DNA of 64,000 nucleotides, taken from assembly GCA_963758335.1 (NCBI GenBank), contig CAVWVF010000001.1, positions 434,001 to 498,000 on the forward strand, given 5' to 3'. Position numbers and translations under genes: made by a program. This DNA is from Roseiarcus sp963758335. Lineage in GTDB: Bacteria; Pseudomonadota; Alphaproteobacteria; Rhizobiales; Beijerinckiaceae. The notes below the pieces were generated by a model that searched no databases, was not told where the DNA came from, and saw nothing but the letters and a program-made list of their open reading frames with translations. This document shows, piece by piece, positions 56,308 to 64,000 of this stretch. How positions within the stretch are numbered: position 1 is the first letter of the stretch; each line of letters begins with the position of its first letter.

Positions 56308-56784
56308 ATGGGTGGAACGATCCTCGTATTGGGCCTGGGCAACACGCTGCTCACCGACGACGGAATCGGTCTGCATGTGATCGCGGCGCTGGATCGAGAC
56401 CATGCGCGACGAACCAACGGCTCCGTCGTCGTTCTCGACGGCGGCACTCTCGGGCTTGCCCTGTTGCCGGAGATCGAGGCTGCGACCGCGCTGATCGTGG
56501 TCGACGCCGCCAATTTCGGCAGCTCGCCCGGCGACGTCCGGGTGTTCGACGTTGACGCCATGGACGTCCAGCTTGGCGCGGCGAAATCGTCGGCGCATGA
56601 ACTGGCGCTCGCGGACCTCATCGGCGCGGCTCGCCTGAGCGGCTCCTTGCCGGAGCGCCGGGCCCTCGTCGGCATCGCGCCTTCGTCGGTCGAATGGGGC
56701 CTCGAGCCGACGGCCGAGGCGGCCGCGAGCATTCCTTTAGCCTTGGCCGAGATTGAAAACCTCATCGAGAGGTGGGCGGCATGA
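56308..56784 (+). CDS. hynD: Hydrogenase maturation endopeptidase
   Basis: 158 residues of the HyaD/HybD/HupD family, which clips the C-terminal tail of the [NiFe] large subunit after nickel insertion. ILVLGLGNTLLTDDGIGLHV has the Ni-sensing acidic residue region, LIVVDAANFGSSPGDVRVFD the second acidic residue, and SSAHELALADLIGAARLSG the conserved His. Start ATG 56308 is set by the family N-terminus. The stop overlaps the next start (ATGA). Its placement upstream of the structural genes is unusual for Isp-type clusters as I recall them. Confidence 0.92.
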   Translation: MGGTILVLGLGNTLLTDDGIGLHVIAALDRDHARRTNGSVVVLDGGTLGLALLPEIEAATALIVVDAANFGSSPGDVRVFDVDAMDVQLGAAKSSAHELALADLIGAARLSGSLPERRALVGIAPSSVEWGLEPTAEAAASIPLALAEIENLIERWAA

Positions 56785-57182
56785 CCGGACCGATGACCGC
56801 GCCGGAACTGACGGGGATGGGCGACGCCGTGCTGAACGAGGTCGCGTCGCTGGCGGCGCGGCACGCCGAGACCGGCGGCTCGGCGGCAATCGAGCTCACC
56901 TCGATGCCGCTGACCCGTCAGGACCGTGGAGCGATCGAGACGCGCCTCGGCCGCGGCGAGGTCGAAGCGACGATCGAGGCGGCGGGCCGTTCCGACGTGT
57001 GGGAGACCGCTTACGCCGGCGTGTGGTTCGTTCGCCATCTCGGCCTCGACGGGAAGGTCGCGACCGAGACGATCGAGATCTGCGCCGTTCCCCTGATCCT
57101 GTTCAGCCACCCCGACGACCGGCGCGCCGGCGCGGCGCGCCTCGGCGAAGACCTGCGCGCGAGAGCCGCGCCGGTAGTTTGA
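56781..57182 (+). CDS. HupH/HyaF-like hydrogenase assembly protein
   Basis: 133 residues. LTRQDRGAIETRLGRGEVEA, TIEAAGRSDVWETAYAGVWF and VRHLGLDGKVATETIEICAV match the C-terminal domain of HupH/HyaF proteins, which assist maturation of the hydrogenase small subunit. It is shorter than full HupH (about 280 residues), consisting essentially of this one domain. ATG 56781 overlaps the hynD stop. The hynS Shine-Dalgarno follows immediately. Confidence 0.82.
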   Translation: MTGPMTAPELTGMGDAVLNEVASLAARHAETGGSAAIELTSMPLTRQDRGAIETRLGRGEVEATIEAAGRSDVWETAYAGVWFVRHLGLDGKVATETIEICAVPLILFSHPDDRRAGAARLGEDLRARAAPVV

Positions 57183-57193
57183 AGGAGGTAATG

Positions 57194-58300
57194 ATGGCGG
57201 CGCCCTTCCCTCTCCCTCAAGCGTCCGGCATGACGCTCGGCGAAAGCTTGCAGCGGCGCGGCGTCTCGCGCCGGGCGCTCCTCAAATATGCGAGTTACCT
57301 CGGCGCGCTGATGGCGCTGCCCGCCTCGGCGACCCAAGCCTTCGCCGAAGGGCTGGCCAACGCCCGCCGGCAGTCGGTCATCTGGCTCTCGTTCCAGGAA
57401 TGCACCGGCTGCACCGAGTCCCTGACCCGCGCCTATTCGCCGACGTTCGAAAACCTGATCTTCGACCTCATCTCGCTCGACTATCACGAGGCGTTGCAGG
57501 CGGCGTCGGGCGAAGCGGCGGAAGAGGCGCGCCTCAAGGCGATGGCCGAGAACAAGGGCAAATATATCGTCGTCATCGACGGCGCCGTCTCCGCCAAGGA
57601 CGGCGGCGTCTATTCGACCAGCGCCGGCCGGACCAACCTCGACATGCTCAAGGATACGGTGAAGGACGCGCTCGCGGTCGTCGCGGTCGGCTCCTGCGCC
57701 TCGTTCGGCGGCATCCCCAAGGCCAATCCGAACCCGACCGGCGCGGGGCCCGCATCGGATTTCATCACCGGCAAGCCGGTGATCAACATTTCCGGCTGCC
57801 CGCCGATCGCCGAGGCGATGGCCGGCACGATCGCCTACATGATTTCGTTCGGCAAGCTGCCGGAACTCGACCATCTCGGACGCCCGAAGGCGTTCTTCGG
57901 CGAGACGATCCATGACCGCTGCTACCGCCGGCCGTTCTACGAGCGCGGCGAATTCGCCGACAGTTTCGACGACGAAGGCGCGCGGCGCGGCTATTGCCTC
58001 TACAAGGTCGGCTGCAAGGGGCCGGTCACCTACAATTCCTGCGCAACGCTGAAATGGAACGGCGGCGTCTCGTTCCCGATCCAGTCGGGCCACGGCTGCC
58101 TCGGCTGCTCCGAGCCCGACTTCTGGGATCAGGGCGGTTTTTATCGGCCTCTGTCGGCCTCGCTCAGCGATTTCGGCCTGCCGCTCGCCGCGGCGGGCGC
58201 AGCCGGCGTTGCGCTCGGCGCCGGCGCCGCCTGGACCGCGCGGCGGCATCTCGCCAGCCGCGGCAAGGAAACGACCACACCGGAAGGGGGCAAGAAATGA
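57194..58300 (+). CDS. hynS: [NiFe] hydrogenase small subunit, Isp type
   Basis: 368-residue electron-transfer subunit with three Fe-S clusters, exported with the large subunit by a Tat signal (RRGVSRRALLKYASYLGAL). Proximal-cluster ligands are in SFQECTGCTES (Cys 70, 73), VGSCASFGG and ISGCPP. Distal and medial ligands are in IHDRCYRR, GYCLYKVGCKGPVTYNSC and GHGCLGCSEPDFWD. The proximal motif is CTGC-T, not CTCC-E, so the extra cysteines of O2-tolerant enzymes are absent. A C-terminal anchor helix is seen at LPLAAAGAAGVALGAGAAW. AGGAGG at 57183-57188 is better spaced for ATG 57194 than 57191. It overlaps isp1. Confidence 0.95.
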   Translation: MAAPFPLPQASGMTLGESLQRRGVSRRALLKYASYLGALMALPASATQAFAEGLANARRQSVIWLSFQECTGCTESLTRAYSPTFENLIFDLISLDYHEALQAASGEAAEEARLKAMAENKGKYIVVIDGAVSAKDGGVYSTSAGRTNLDMLKDTVKDALAVVAVGSCASFGGIPKANPNPTGAGPASDFITGKPVINISGCPPIAEAMAGTIAYMISFGKLPELDHLGRPKAFFGETIHDRCYRRPFYERGEFADSFDDEGARRGYCLYKVGCKGPVTYNSCATLKWNGGVSFPIQSGHGCLGCSEPDFWDQGGFYRPLSASLSDFGLPLAAAGAAGVALGAGAAWTARRHLASRGKETTTPEGGKK

Positions 58301-58956
58301 CCCTGCTCGATTTCGCCCGCGGGCCGGCGCTCGAGGCCTCGCTGATCATCTTCGTCGTCGGGACGCTCTGGCGCTTTCTCGGCGCGCTCCTGCTGCCGTG
58401 GCGGCTCATCGCCGCGGAACCCCGCGCCGGCGCGCCCTCGGCCTTCGTCTCGGCGCTGAAGGGCATCGTCGTCAAGCTCTGGCCCTACGAGCCGTTTCAG
58501 AAGTCCGGCGTCGTGCAGTTCGTCAACGGCTATGTCTTCCATCTCGGCCTCGCTGTCGTCGTGTTCCTGTTCGTGCCGCATATCCTGTTCATCAGGAGCC
58601 TGACGGGGCTCAGCTGGCCGGGCCTGCCGAACAATCTGATCACGATGGTCGGCGTCATCACCGCGGCCTCGCTCGTCGTGGCGCTCGTGTTTCGGCTGAC
58701 GAGCCCGGTGCTGCGGCTGATCTCGCGCGCCGACGATTACATCAGCTGGCTGGTGACCTTCCTGCCGGTCGCGACGGGGCTGCTCGCCGCGGCGCATCTG
58801 GGCCTGCCCTACGAGACGCTGCTGACCCTGCACATTCTGAGTCTCTGCGCCTTCTTCATCTGGTTCCCGTTCGGCAAGCTGATGCACGCGTTCCTGTTCG
58901 TCTTCTCGCGAGGAATGACGGGTATCCGCCTGGGACAAAGGGGGGCCGCGCTATGA
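58297..58956 (+). CDS. isp1: Isp1, membrane cytochrome b of the hydrogenase
   Basis: 219 residues with five membrane helices (for example LEASLIIFVVGTLWRFLGAL, YVFHLGLAVVVFLFVPHILF, YISWLVTFLPVATGLLAAAH). His residues in helices 2 and 5 (VFHLGLAV, LTLHILSLCAF) fit heme b ligation, as in NarI/DsrM/HdrE-like proteins. In HynS-Isp1-Isp2-HynL systems it carries electrons from the hydrogenase to the quinone pool or to Isp2. ATG overlaps the hynS stop and its own stop overlaps isp2 (ATGA twice). Confidence 0.92.
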   Translation: MTLLDFARGPALEASLIIFVVGTLWRFLGALLLPWRLIAAEPRAGAPSAFVSALKGIVVKLWPYEPFQKSGVVQFVNGYVFHLGLAVVVFLFVPHILFIRSLTGLSWPGLPNNLITMVGVITAASLVVALVFRLTSPVLRLISRADDYISWLVTFLPVATGLLAAAHLGLPYETLLTLHILSLCAFFIWFPFGKLMHAFLFVFSRGMTGIRLGQRGAAL

Positions 58957-60260
58957 CCGCCAAGACAACCGCCGCCGGCGTTCCCTACGACGCGCAAGGC
59001 GAAATGAGCGACGACGACCGGCGCGACGCCGCGATGCGCGGCTTCATCCACGAGTTCGGCGCGGTCGCCGCCGCCCATCTCGAGGCCTGCGTGCGCTGCG
59101 GCATGTGCGCTAACGCTTGCCACTTCTATGTTTCGACCGGCAATCCGATCTACACGCCGATCCACAAGCTGAGGCCGTTCGAGCAGGCCTATCATCGCCA
59201 CGCCGGCCCCTTCGCGCCGATCTACCGGCTCTTCGGCCTCGCGCCGAAGGTGACGATCGCCGAACTCGAGGAATGGGAGCGGCTCATCTACGACGCCTGC
59301 ACCTTATGCGGGCGCTGCACGCTGGCGTGTCCGATGGGCATCGACATCGCCGAACTCGTCAAGGAAGCGCGGCACGGCATGTTCAAGGCGGGCCTCACGC
59401 CCGACCGCCTGCAATTGATAGATCGCACCGTGCGCGCCTGGACGAGCCCGGCGACGCCGGCCGAGGACTGCGCCGACATCATCAAGGAAGTCGGCGAGGA
59501 GCACGGCGTCGAGATGCGCGTCGATCTCGACAAGGCCGATTATCTCGTCACCGTCGCGCCGACCGAATGCACCGAGGACACCAAAGCGCTCGCCAACATC
59601 GCCAAGATCCTCAACAAGATCGGCGCAAGCTGGACCTATCACACCGAAGGGTTCGAGGCGACCAACATCGGCTACATCAACGGTGACACCGATCTGCAGA
59701 AGACGATGACGCTTCGGTTGATCAACACGGCCAAGAAGATCGGCGCCCACACGCTGATCCTTCCCGAATGCGGCCATGCTTATGGCGCGGCGCGGTGGGA
59801 GGCGGCGCGCTGGTGGGGCGGCAAGCTGCCGGTGCGCATCCTCCACATGACCGAGTTCCTGCAGGAGACGATCGCCTCGGGCAAGGTGAAGCTGAAGGCG
59901 ATCGGCCAGACCGTCTCGTTCCACGATCCCTGCCAGCTCGTGCGCCGCGGCGGCGTCACCGAGGCGCCGCGCGACGTCCTCAAGGCGCTGGGGATGGAGC
60001 TGAAGGAGCTGGAGAACCACGGAAACCTCGCCTGGTGCTGCGGCGGCGGCGGCGGCGTCGTCTCCAACACGCGCGCCGATCCGATCCGCTTCAAGGCCTT
60101 TCAGCTGAAACAGCGGGAAGTCGAGAACGCTGGCGCCGAGCGCTTCGTCACGGCCTGCGGCCAGTGCCGCGTCACGCTCACCCAGGGCGCCGCGCACTTC
60201 AAATGGGACAAGAAAGTCGAGAGCCTGCTCGAGCTTGTCGCCGACAACCTCGTCGATTGA
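58953..60260 (+). CDS. isp2: Isp2, HdrD/DsrK-like Fe-S protein
   Basis: 435 residues. Two [4Fe-4S] ferredoxin motifs lie near the N-terminus: CVRCGMCANACHFY (about 46-59) and CTLCGRCTLACPMG (about 116-129). Two CCG-type domains follow. The second is canonical (HDPCQLVRRGG, LAWCCGGGGGVVSN, TACGQCRVTL); the first is degenerate (PTECTEDT, PECGHAYGA). The C-terminal half resembles HdrB/HdrD catalytic parts that bind a noncubane or similar cluster. It is cytoplasmic, probably docked on Isp1, and may couple H2 oxidation to a thiol/disulfide partner. Confidence 0.93.
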   Translation: MTAKTTAAGVPYDAQGEMSDDDRRDAAMRGFIHEFGAVAAAHLEACVRCGMCANACHFYVSTGNPIYTPIHKLRPFEQAYHRHAGPFAPIYRLFGLAPKVTIAELEEWERLIYDACTLCGRCTLACPMGIDIAELVKEARHGMFKAGLTPDRLQLIDRTVRAWTSPATPAEDCADIIKEVGEEHGVEMRVDLDKADYLVTVAPTECTEDTKALANIAKILNKIGASWTYHTEGFEATNIGYINGDTDLQKTMTLRLINTAKKIGAHTLILPECGHAYGAARWEAARWWGGKLPVRILHMTEFLQETIASGKVKLKAIGQTVSFHDPCQLVRRGGVTEAPRDVLKALGMELKELENHGNLAWCCGGGGGVVSNTRADPIRFKAFQLKQREVENAGAERFVTACGQCRVTLTQGAAHFKWDKKVESLLELVADNLVD

Positions 60261-60274
60261 AAGGGACCTGAGCC

Positions 60275-62020
60275 GTGAACAAACGCATCGTGGTCGATCC
60301 CGTAACCCGGATCGAAGGTCATCTGCGCATCGAGGCCGACACGGACGAGGCCGGCGCGATCAAGGCGGCCTATTCCTCGGGCACGATGGTGCGCGGGATC
60401 GAGATCATCCTGCGCGGACGCGATCCGCGCGAGGCCTGGGCCTTCGCGCAGCGCATCTGCGGCGTCTGCACGCTGGTGCATGGCGTCGCGTCGGTGCGCT
60501 CGGTCGAGAACGCGCTCCACTACGACATTCCCGACAACGCCAATCTGATCCGCAACCTGATGATCGGCGCGCAATTCGTGCACGATCACGTGATGCACTT
60601 CTACTATCTGCATGCGCTCGACTGGGTCGACGTCGTCTCGGCGCTGAAGGCCGACCCGGCGGCGACCTCGACGCTGGCGCAGTCGATCTCGGGCTACGCC
60701 AAGGCGAGCCCCGGCTATTTCGCCGACGCCCAGAAGAAGCTGAAGACCTTCGTCGAGAGCGGCCAGCTCGGCATTTTCGCCAACGGCTATTGGGGCCATC
60801 CAGAATACAAGCTGCCGCCCGAGGCCAATCTGATGGCGGTGGCCCACTACCTCGACGGGCTCGCGTGGCAGCGCGAAGTCGCCAAGCTACACACGATTTT
60901 CGGCGGCAAGAATCCGCATCCGAACTTCCTCGTCGGCGGCGCCCCGGCGCCGATTTCGGCGAGCCCGATCGCGGGGGCGAGCGACGCCGCGGCGACGGCG
61001 GTCAACGTCGTCACGCTGTCGGAAGCGCGCCAGATCATCAAGACGATGCAAGCCTTCGTCGACGAGGTCTATGTGCCCGACACGCTCGCCATCGCCGGCT
61101 TCTATAAGGACTGGTTCCTTCGCGGCGAAGGCCTCGGCAATTTCTTGACCTACGGCGAGTTCCCGCTGGACGGCAAGTGGGATTCCAAGCGCGCACTGCC
61201 GGCCGGCGTCATCCTCAACCGCGACCTGTCGCATATCGAGCCGATCGATCTCAACGATCCGGCGCAGGTGCAGGAGTTCGTCTCCCATTCCTGGTACGAT
61301 TACTCGGCCGGCAAGGACGCGGGCCTGCACCCTTATGACGGCGAGACGGCGCTCAACTATTCCGGGCCGAAACCGCCCTACGACCAGCTCGAAGTCGACA
61401 AGAGCTATTCCTGGCTGAAGGCGCCGCGCTGGCGCGGCAAGGCGATCGAGGTCGGGCCGCTCGCGCGGGTGCTGATGCTGTACGCCAGCGGCCACGAGCC
61501 GACCAAGGCGCTGGCCGGCTTCGCGCTGAAGAAACTCGATCAGCCGATCGAGGCGATGTACTCGACGCTGGGGCGCACCGCGGCCCGCACCCTCGAGACC
61601 AAGATCATCGCCAATGAGATGACCGGCTGGCTCGACGCCTTGGTCGCAAACGTCAAGGCCGGCGACGTTGCGGTGCAGAACACGGCGAAATGGGAGCCTT
61701 CGACCTGGCCGAGCGAGGCCAAAGGCGTCGGCTTCATGGAGGCGCCGCGCGGCGGCCTCGCGCACTGGATCGTGATCCGCGACAGCAGAATCGCCAATTA
61801 TCAGGCGGTCGTGCCCTCGACCTGGAATGCGGGACCGCGCGATCCTCAGGGACAGCCGGGCGCCTATGAGGCCGCGCTCGCGGATCACCACATGCTCGCC
61901 GTGCCGAAGCAGCCGCTGGAGATCCAGCGCACGATCCATTCGTTCGACCCCTGCATCGCCTGTGCGGTGCATGTCGCCGACCCGAACGGCGCGCCGCTGG
62001 TCGAGATCGAGGTGAGCTGA
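60275..62020 (+). CDS. hynL: [NiFe] hydrogenase large subunit, Isp type
   Basis: 581-residue catalytic subunit. The N-terminal Ni-Fe ligand motif is RICGVCTLVHG and the C-terminal one DPCIACAVH. The tail after that His (VADPNGAPLVEIEVS, 15 residues) is the peptide removed by HynD. VDPVTRIEGHLRIEADTDEA at the N-terminus is also typical. Start GTG 60275, 14 bp after the isp2 stop, has GGGAC-type complementarity. It is the last gene of the operon; hyp maturation genes are not in the window. Confidence 0.96.
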   Translation: MNKRIVVDPVTRIEGHLRIEADTDEAGAIKAAYSSGTMVRGIEIILRGRDPREAWAFAQRICGVCTLVHGVASVRSVENALHYDIPDNANLIRNLMIGAQFVHDHVMHFYYLHALDWVDVVSALKADPAATSTLAQSISGYAKASPGYFADAQKKLKTFVESGQLGIFANGYWGHPEYKLPPEANLMAVAHYLDGLAWQREVAKLHTIFGGKNPHPNFLVGGAPAPISASPIAGASDAAATAVNVVTLSEARQIIKTMQAFVDEVYVPDTLAIAGFYKDWFLRGEGLGNFLTYGEFPLDGKWDSKRALPAGVILNRDLSHIEPIDLNDPAQVQEFVSHSWYDYSAGKDAGLHPYDGETALNYSGPKPPYDQLEVDKSYSWLKAPRWRGKAIEVGPLARVLMLYASGHEPTKALAGFALKKLDQPIEAMYSTLGRTAARTLETKIIANEMTGWLDALVANVKAGDVAVQNTAKWEPSTWPSEAKGVGFMEAPRGGLAHWIVIRDSRIANYQAVVPSTWNAGPRDPQGQPGAYEAALADHHMLAVPKQPLEIQRTIHSFDPCIACAVHVADPNGAPLVEIEVS

Positions 62021-62418
62021 GGCGGAGCGATTGGCGGAGGTGGGGTAAGAGGCCAAGCGAACAGGAAAAATTCCCTGCGGGGCGAATTTGCAGGGAACTC
62101 GGCCCTCTTTCGTGAAGATTTGCGCCGAAAAGGCCTTGGATTCGAGGGGCTTACTTCAAAATTCCCTGCACGGGGGAGCAGGGAAGAGCAGGGAATGTGC
62201 AGGGAATTTTTTGCGCGGAGCAGGGATTTTGCGCCGGCGACAAAAATGCGGACGCCACGGGCCCCTGAACCGCGACCGGCCTTCGGGAAAAGGCGCTCGA
62301 GCGAGCAAGAAAACGTGCAAAGGGGAAAGCGTCATGGCCGTCCCCGGGTTTAACCCGCGGATCCACAGCCACCCACGCGGTTCGGCTTGACGAACGGGCG
62401 CAAGGTTTCTGCGAATTT
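62021..62418. other. Gene-free stretch after hynL
   Basis: No supported gene. It is dominated by the CAGGGAA-box repeat (62064-62232). No clear terminator for the hydrogenase operon was found. Confidence 0.55.
62064..62232 (+). repeat. CAGGGAA-box repeat, locus C
   Basis: Direct boxes of the form (A/T)GCAGGGA start at 62089, 62177, 62187, 62198 and 62219; inverted TTCCCTGC boxes occur near 62071 and 62163. The last four direct boxes are spaced 10, 11 and 21 bp. It is related in motif, not in the GC-rich flank, to loci A and B. Confidence 0.75.
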
Positions 62419-62916
62419 TTATGGTTTGAGAAAATGTCGTTGGATGAAATCAATTAGCCGTTTTATATCAAATTCGGAATAGTCCTCTGGCAATTCAATT
62501 GAAGCTCTTGGTTGATTAGCGCGCAAGGGAATTTCTACTCGGATCATTGCAGGTTGATTGGAATCATCGTTTTCAGATTCACCTTCCCGCGGCTCAAGTT
62601 CGTTTGAATCACCACGTGCCGCTGCTCCGATGCTGCGCAGGGTATAAGACCATTCCATGCGAGACTTTCTGCCGTGTCTGCCTAGTGTCAGCTTTCCGCA
62701 GCCAGCGGCTTCGAGTTTCTTACAGAAATCGAGTGCCGAACTGCGCGACCCGGCATTGCCGTACTCGATATTAGCTTGGATGCGGCTTACAGTGGTTTGA
62801 GAGACGTTATTCTTGAAGTCGCTCGCCCAATCGAAAAAACGTGCGAATTCCTCGTCTTCGTAAAGATTGCGCAGACGAGCGACATCTGTGGGTGATGACG
62901 GGGACATCTCTTTCAA
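62419..62916 (-). CDS. Unknown 165-residue protein in a less GC-rich patch
   Basis: MKEMSPSSPTDVARLRNLYE, FARFFDWASDFKNNVSQTTV, SRIQANIEYGNAGSRSSALD and FCKKLEAAGCGKLTLGRHGR are soluble and charged. A linker rich in Glu/Asp/Asn (about 105-125) leads to RVEIPLRANQPRASIELPED and an amphipathic C-terminus. I do not recognise a family. The N-terminal half might be a small DNA-binding domain (speculative). Base composition and codon use are visibly less GC-rich than the neighbours, which suggests recent acquisition. Confidence 0.6.
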   Translation of the reverse strand: MKEMSPSSPTDVARLRNLYEDEEFARFFDWASDFKNNVSQTTVSRIQANIEYGNAGSRSSALDFCKKLEAAGCGKLTLGRHGRKSRMEWSYTLRSIGAAARGDSNELEPREGESENDDSNQPAMIRVEIPLRANQPRASIELPEDYSEFDIKRLIDFIQRHFLKP

Positions 62917-63284
62917 GTCTTCTCAAGGCGCGCGGGCAACCCATTATAAGAGCCCTTTTAAGGTCATAATAGATTATCCGGAGATAGGCGGCAAGGGGGG
63001 TCGTCGACCCACGACTGATTGGGGTATCGACAATTTCGGAAGCGGAGGGAGCGCGTCGGGTTAGATGCAGACTTCTATTGCATTCAGTATGGTTCTGGGG
63101 CAAGTCGAGGAGCAGGCTCTGGGAAGCAACCTATCTTACCTCGCATTTCGTATCGTGTACGGGGTGCGCCCGAGAGGCAGGCAGGCGCAAACAATTCTAA
63201 AACGCTTATTCGGTTGTTTGGCCTATTTAAGATTGACTTAATCCGGTTAGCTTGTTATGAGGAAACAGTAATTGGGAGGAAATC
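62917..63284. other. Less GC-rich intergenic stretch
   Basis: No supported gene in 368 bp. A good ribosome-binding site (GGGAGGA) precedes ATG 63285. TTGTTTGG/TATTTAAG-like AT-rich sequence near 63213-63232 could be a promoter, but this is not certain. Confidence 0.4.
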
Positions 63285-63566
63285 ATGACTGCAAAGGCGT
63301 TATGGGGCAGCTCCGCCCAGAAGATCATCGCTCTCCCGGGGACAGGCGGCCGTCTGGCGTCGCCCCGGCTGCTCAGTGCGGAGACCCGAGCGCGCATCGG
63401 GCCGGACGACATTGTGAGGGGCTCGAAGCTCGCCGCATTGATCAAACTCGGGCAACAGAAGGCGCTCCGGGAGCATCGCCTCGTGCTCTTGCGCGTTACC
63501 GGGCGGCCCGGGCGCCCCGAAGAGCGCGTGGTGCTGCCGCCCAACCGCGCACCAAAGAGTCGACGC
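63285..63566 (+). pseudogene. N-terminal fragment of an unknown protein, cut by a repeat
   Basis: From ATG 63285 with a strong Shine-Dalgarno: MTAKALWGSSAQKIIALPGT, GGRLASPRLLSAETRARIGP, DDIVRGSKLAALIKLGQQKA and LREHRLVLLRVTGRPGRPEE. The reading frame runs on into the repeated leader of the FDRIVIRGYL gene, where it loses meaning. The original 3' end has therefore probably been displaced. No family recognised. Confidence 0.45.
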
Positions 63567-64000
63567 CGGATCGCCTTTCGAACCCTGCCGGGTACCGAGG
63601 GGGCTGCCATGGATTTGTTCACCAAGCTGTTCGCGACTTCTTGGTCTTCGTCTATCACTGCTTCGACCGGATTGTCATTCGCGGCTATCTGACGGCGCTG
63701 TCGCGGCCCGAGCTGGTCGTCCACTTCTTCCGTGAGATCGTCGGGGTGGCGGAGGTCAGCAAGGAGGCGCTGAGCCAGCGGACGGCCGATTACCAGAATT
63801 GGGTGGAAGCCTACGCGCGCAATCACGCGATCCCGATCGAATGGGCCGAGAAGGGGGTACGCAAGGAGGACCACGTGCTGCGGTGGCTGCGCCGCATGGA
63901 GAAGCGCAATGCCTACGGTGTCTACTTCATCTTCAAGAGCATGGAGCAAGGGCCGACCTTCCGCATCAGCCTGCCGAAGTACCCGGCCAAGGACCCGCAC
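63567..64000 (+). pseudogene. FDRIVIRGYL-family gene, copy 2, frameshifted, cut by window end
   Basis: Second copy of the gene at 31151-32770. From GTCGAC (63568) through the leader and ATG 63609 it matches copy 1 closely. One G is missing at about 63632 (CTGTTCGCGAC versus CTGTTCGGCGAC), which ends the first frame after MDLFTKLF. The rest (DFLVFVYHCFDRIVIRGYLT onward) continues in another frame to the window edge with near-identical sequence to LPKYPAKDPH. The 3' end is outside the window. Confidence 0.85.

Noticed and set aside
62064..62232. CRISPR array
   Set aside because: Box spacing is only 10-21 bp, there is no constant repeat of 24-40 bp, no unique spacers and no cas genes.
63227..64000. 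Open frame on the minus strand at the window end
   Set aside because: It is antisense to the second copy of the multi-copy gene; the first copy shows the coding strand clearly over the same sequence.

Overview
The window is GC-rich (by eye roughly 65%) chromosomal DNA that reads as an alphaproteobacterium of the Hyphomicrobiales (rhizobial / Methylocystis / Beijerinckia type). The evidence is the ccmI-ccmE-ccmF-ccmH order, the rhizobial style of the sensor kinase next to ccmI, the style of the porins, and the insertion sequences and dispersed repeats. Genus cannot be fixed from sequence alone. No rRNA, tRNA or CRISPR array was seen.

Layout. 1-7.9 kb is intact core DNA: the 3' part of ilvD, a sensor histidine kinase, a lipoprotein and the cytochrome c maturation operon ccmIEFH with overlapping start/stop codons. 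8.2-36.7 kb is bounded by two near-identical IS66 (tnpC-only) elements in inverted orientation. It holds core islands (cspA, an FAD amine oxidase, gcdH plus a class III CoA-transferase, sodB, a universal stress protein, ygfZ, a dihydroorotase) among decaying accessory genes (tam, a HAD phosphatase, an aldehyde dehydrogenase stub, xylB, LOG, two TumE-like toxin-antitoxin pairs, an SDR, a truncated AraC). It also holds a third, internally deleted IS66, an IS1595 element, a HicAB pair, a 117-bp palindromic MITE and a multi-copy uncharacterised protein gene. The 8-bp target duplications of the two outer IS66 copies are exchanged reciprocally, which shows that the 25-kb segment between them was inverted by recombination between the two elements.

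36.7-47 kb carries a TauE/SafE exporter divergent from an Rrf2 regulator, frameshifted sulfotransferase-like, AraC and sulfatase genes, then secreted and outer-membrane proteins and a porin. 47.4-55.3 kb is a tightly packed sugar-phosphate operon: gnd, zwf, a HAD hydrolase, pgi, pgl and a GH15 glucoamylase. It fits glycogen/glucan hydrolysis feeding the oxidative pentose-phosphate route. 56.3-62.0 kb is an Isp-type (HynSL, group 1e-like) membrane-bound [NiFe] uptake hydrogenase operon: protease, HupH-like chaperone, hynS, isp1, isp2, hynL. The last 2 kb is a less GC-rich patch with an unknown gene, followed by a second copy of the multi-copy uncharacterised gene, cut by the window end.

Most unusual points: the IS66-mediated inversion with reciprocal target duplications; three loci with CAGGGAA boxes spaced at 10.5-bp multiples; the multi-copy 'FDRIVIRGYL' protein family with a sharp 5' repeat boundary; and a toxin-antitoxin insertion at the dihydroorotase 3' end bracketed by extra copies of that gene's tail. 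Many accessory genes carry single-base indels while core genes do not. That points to gene decay, although sequencing error cannot be excluded gene by gene.
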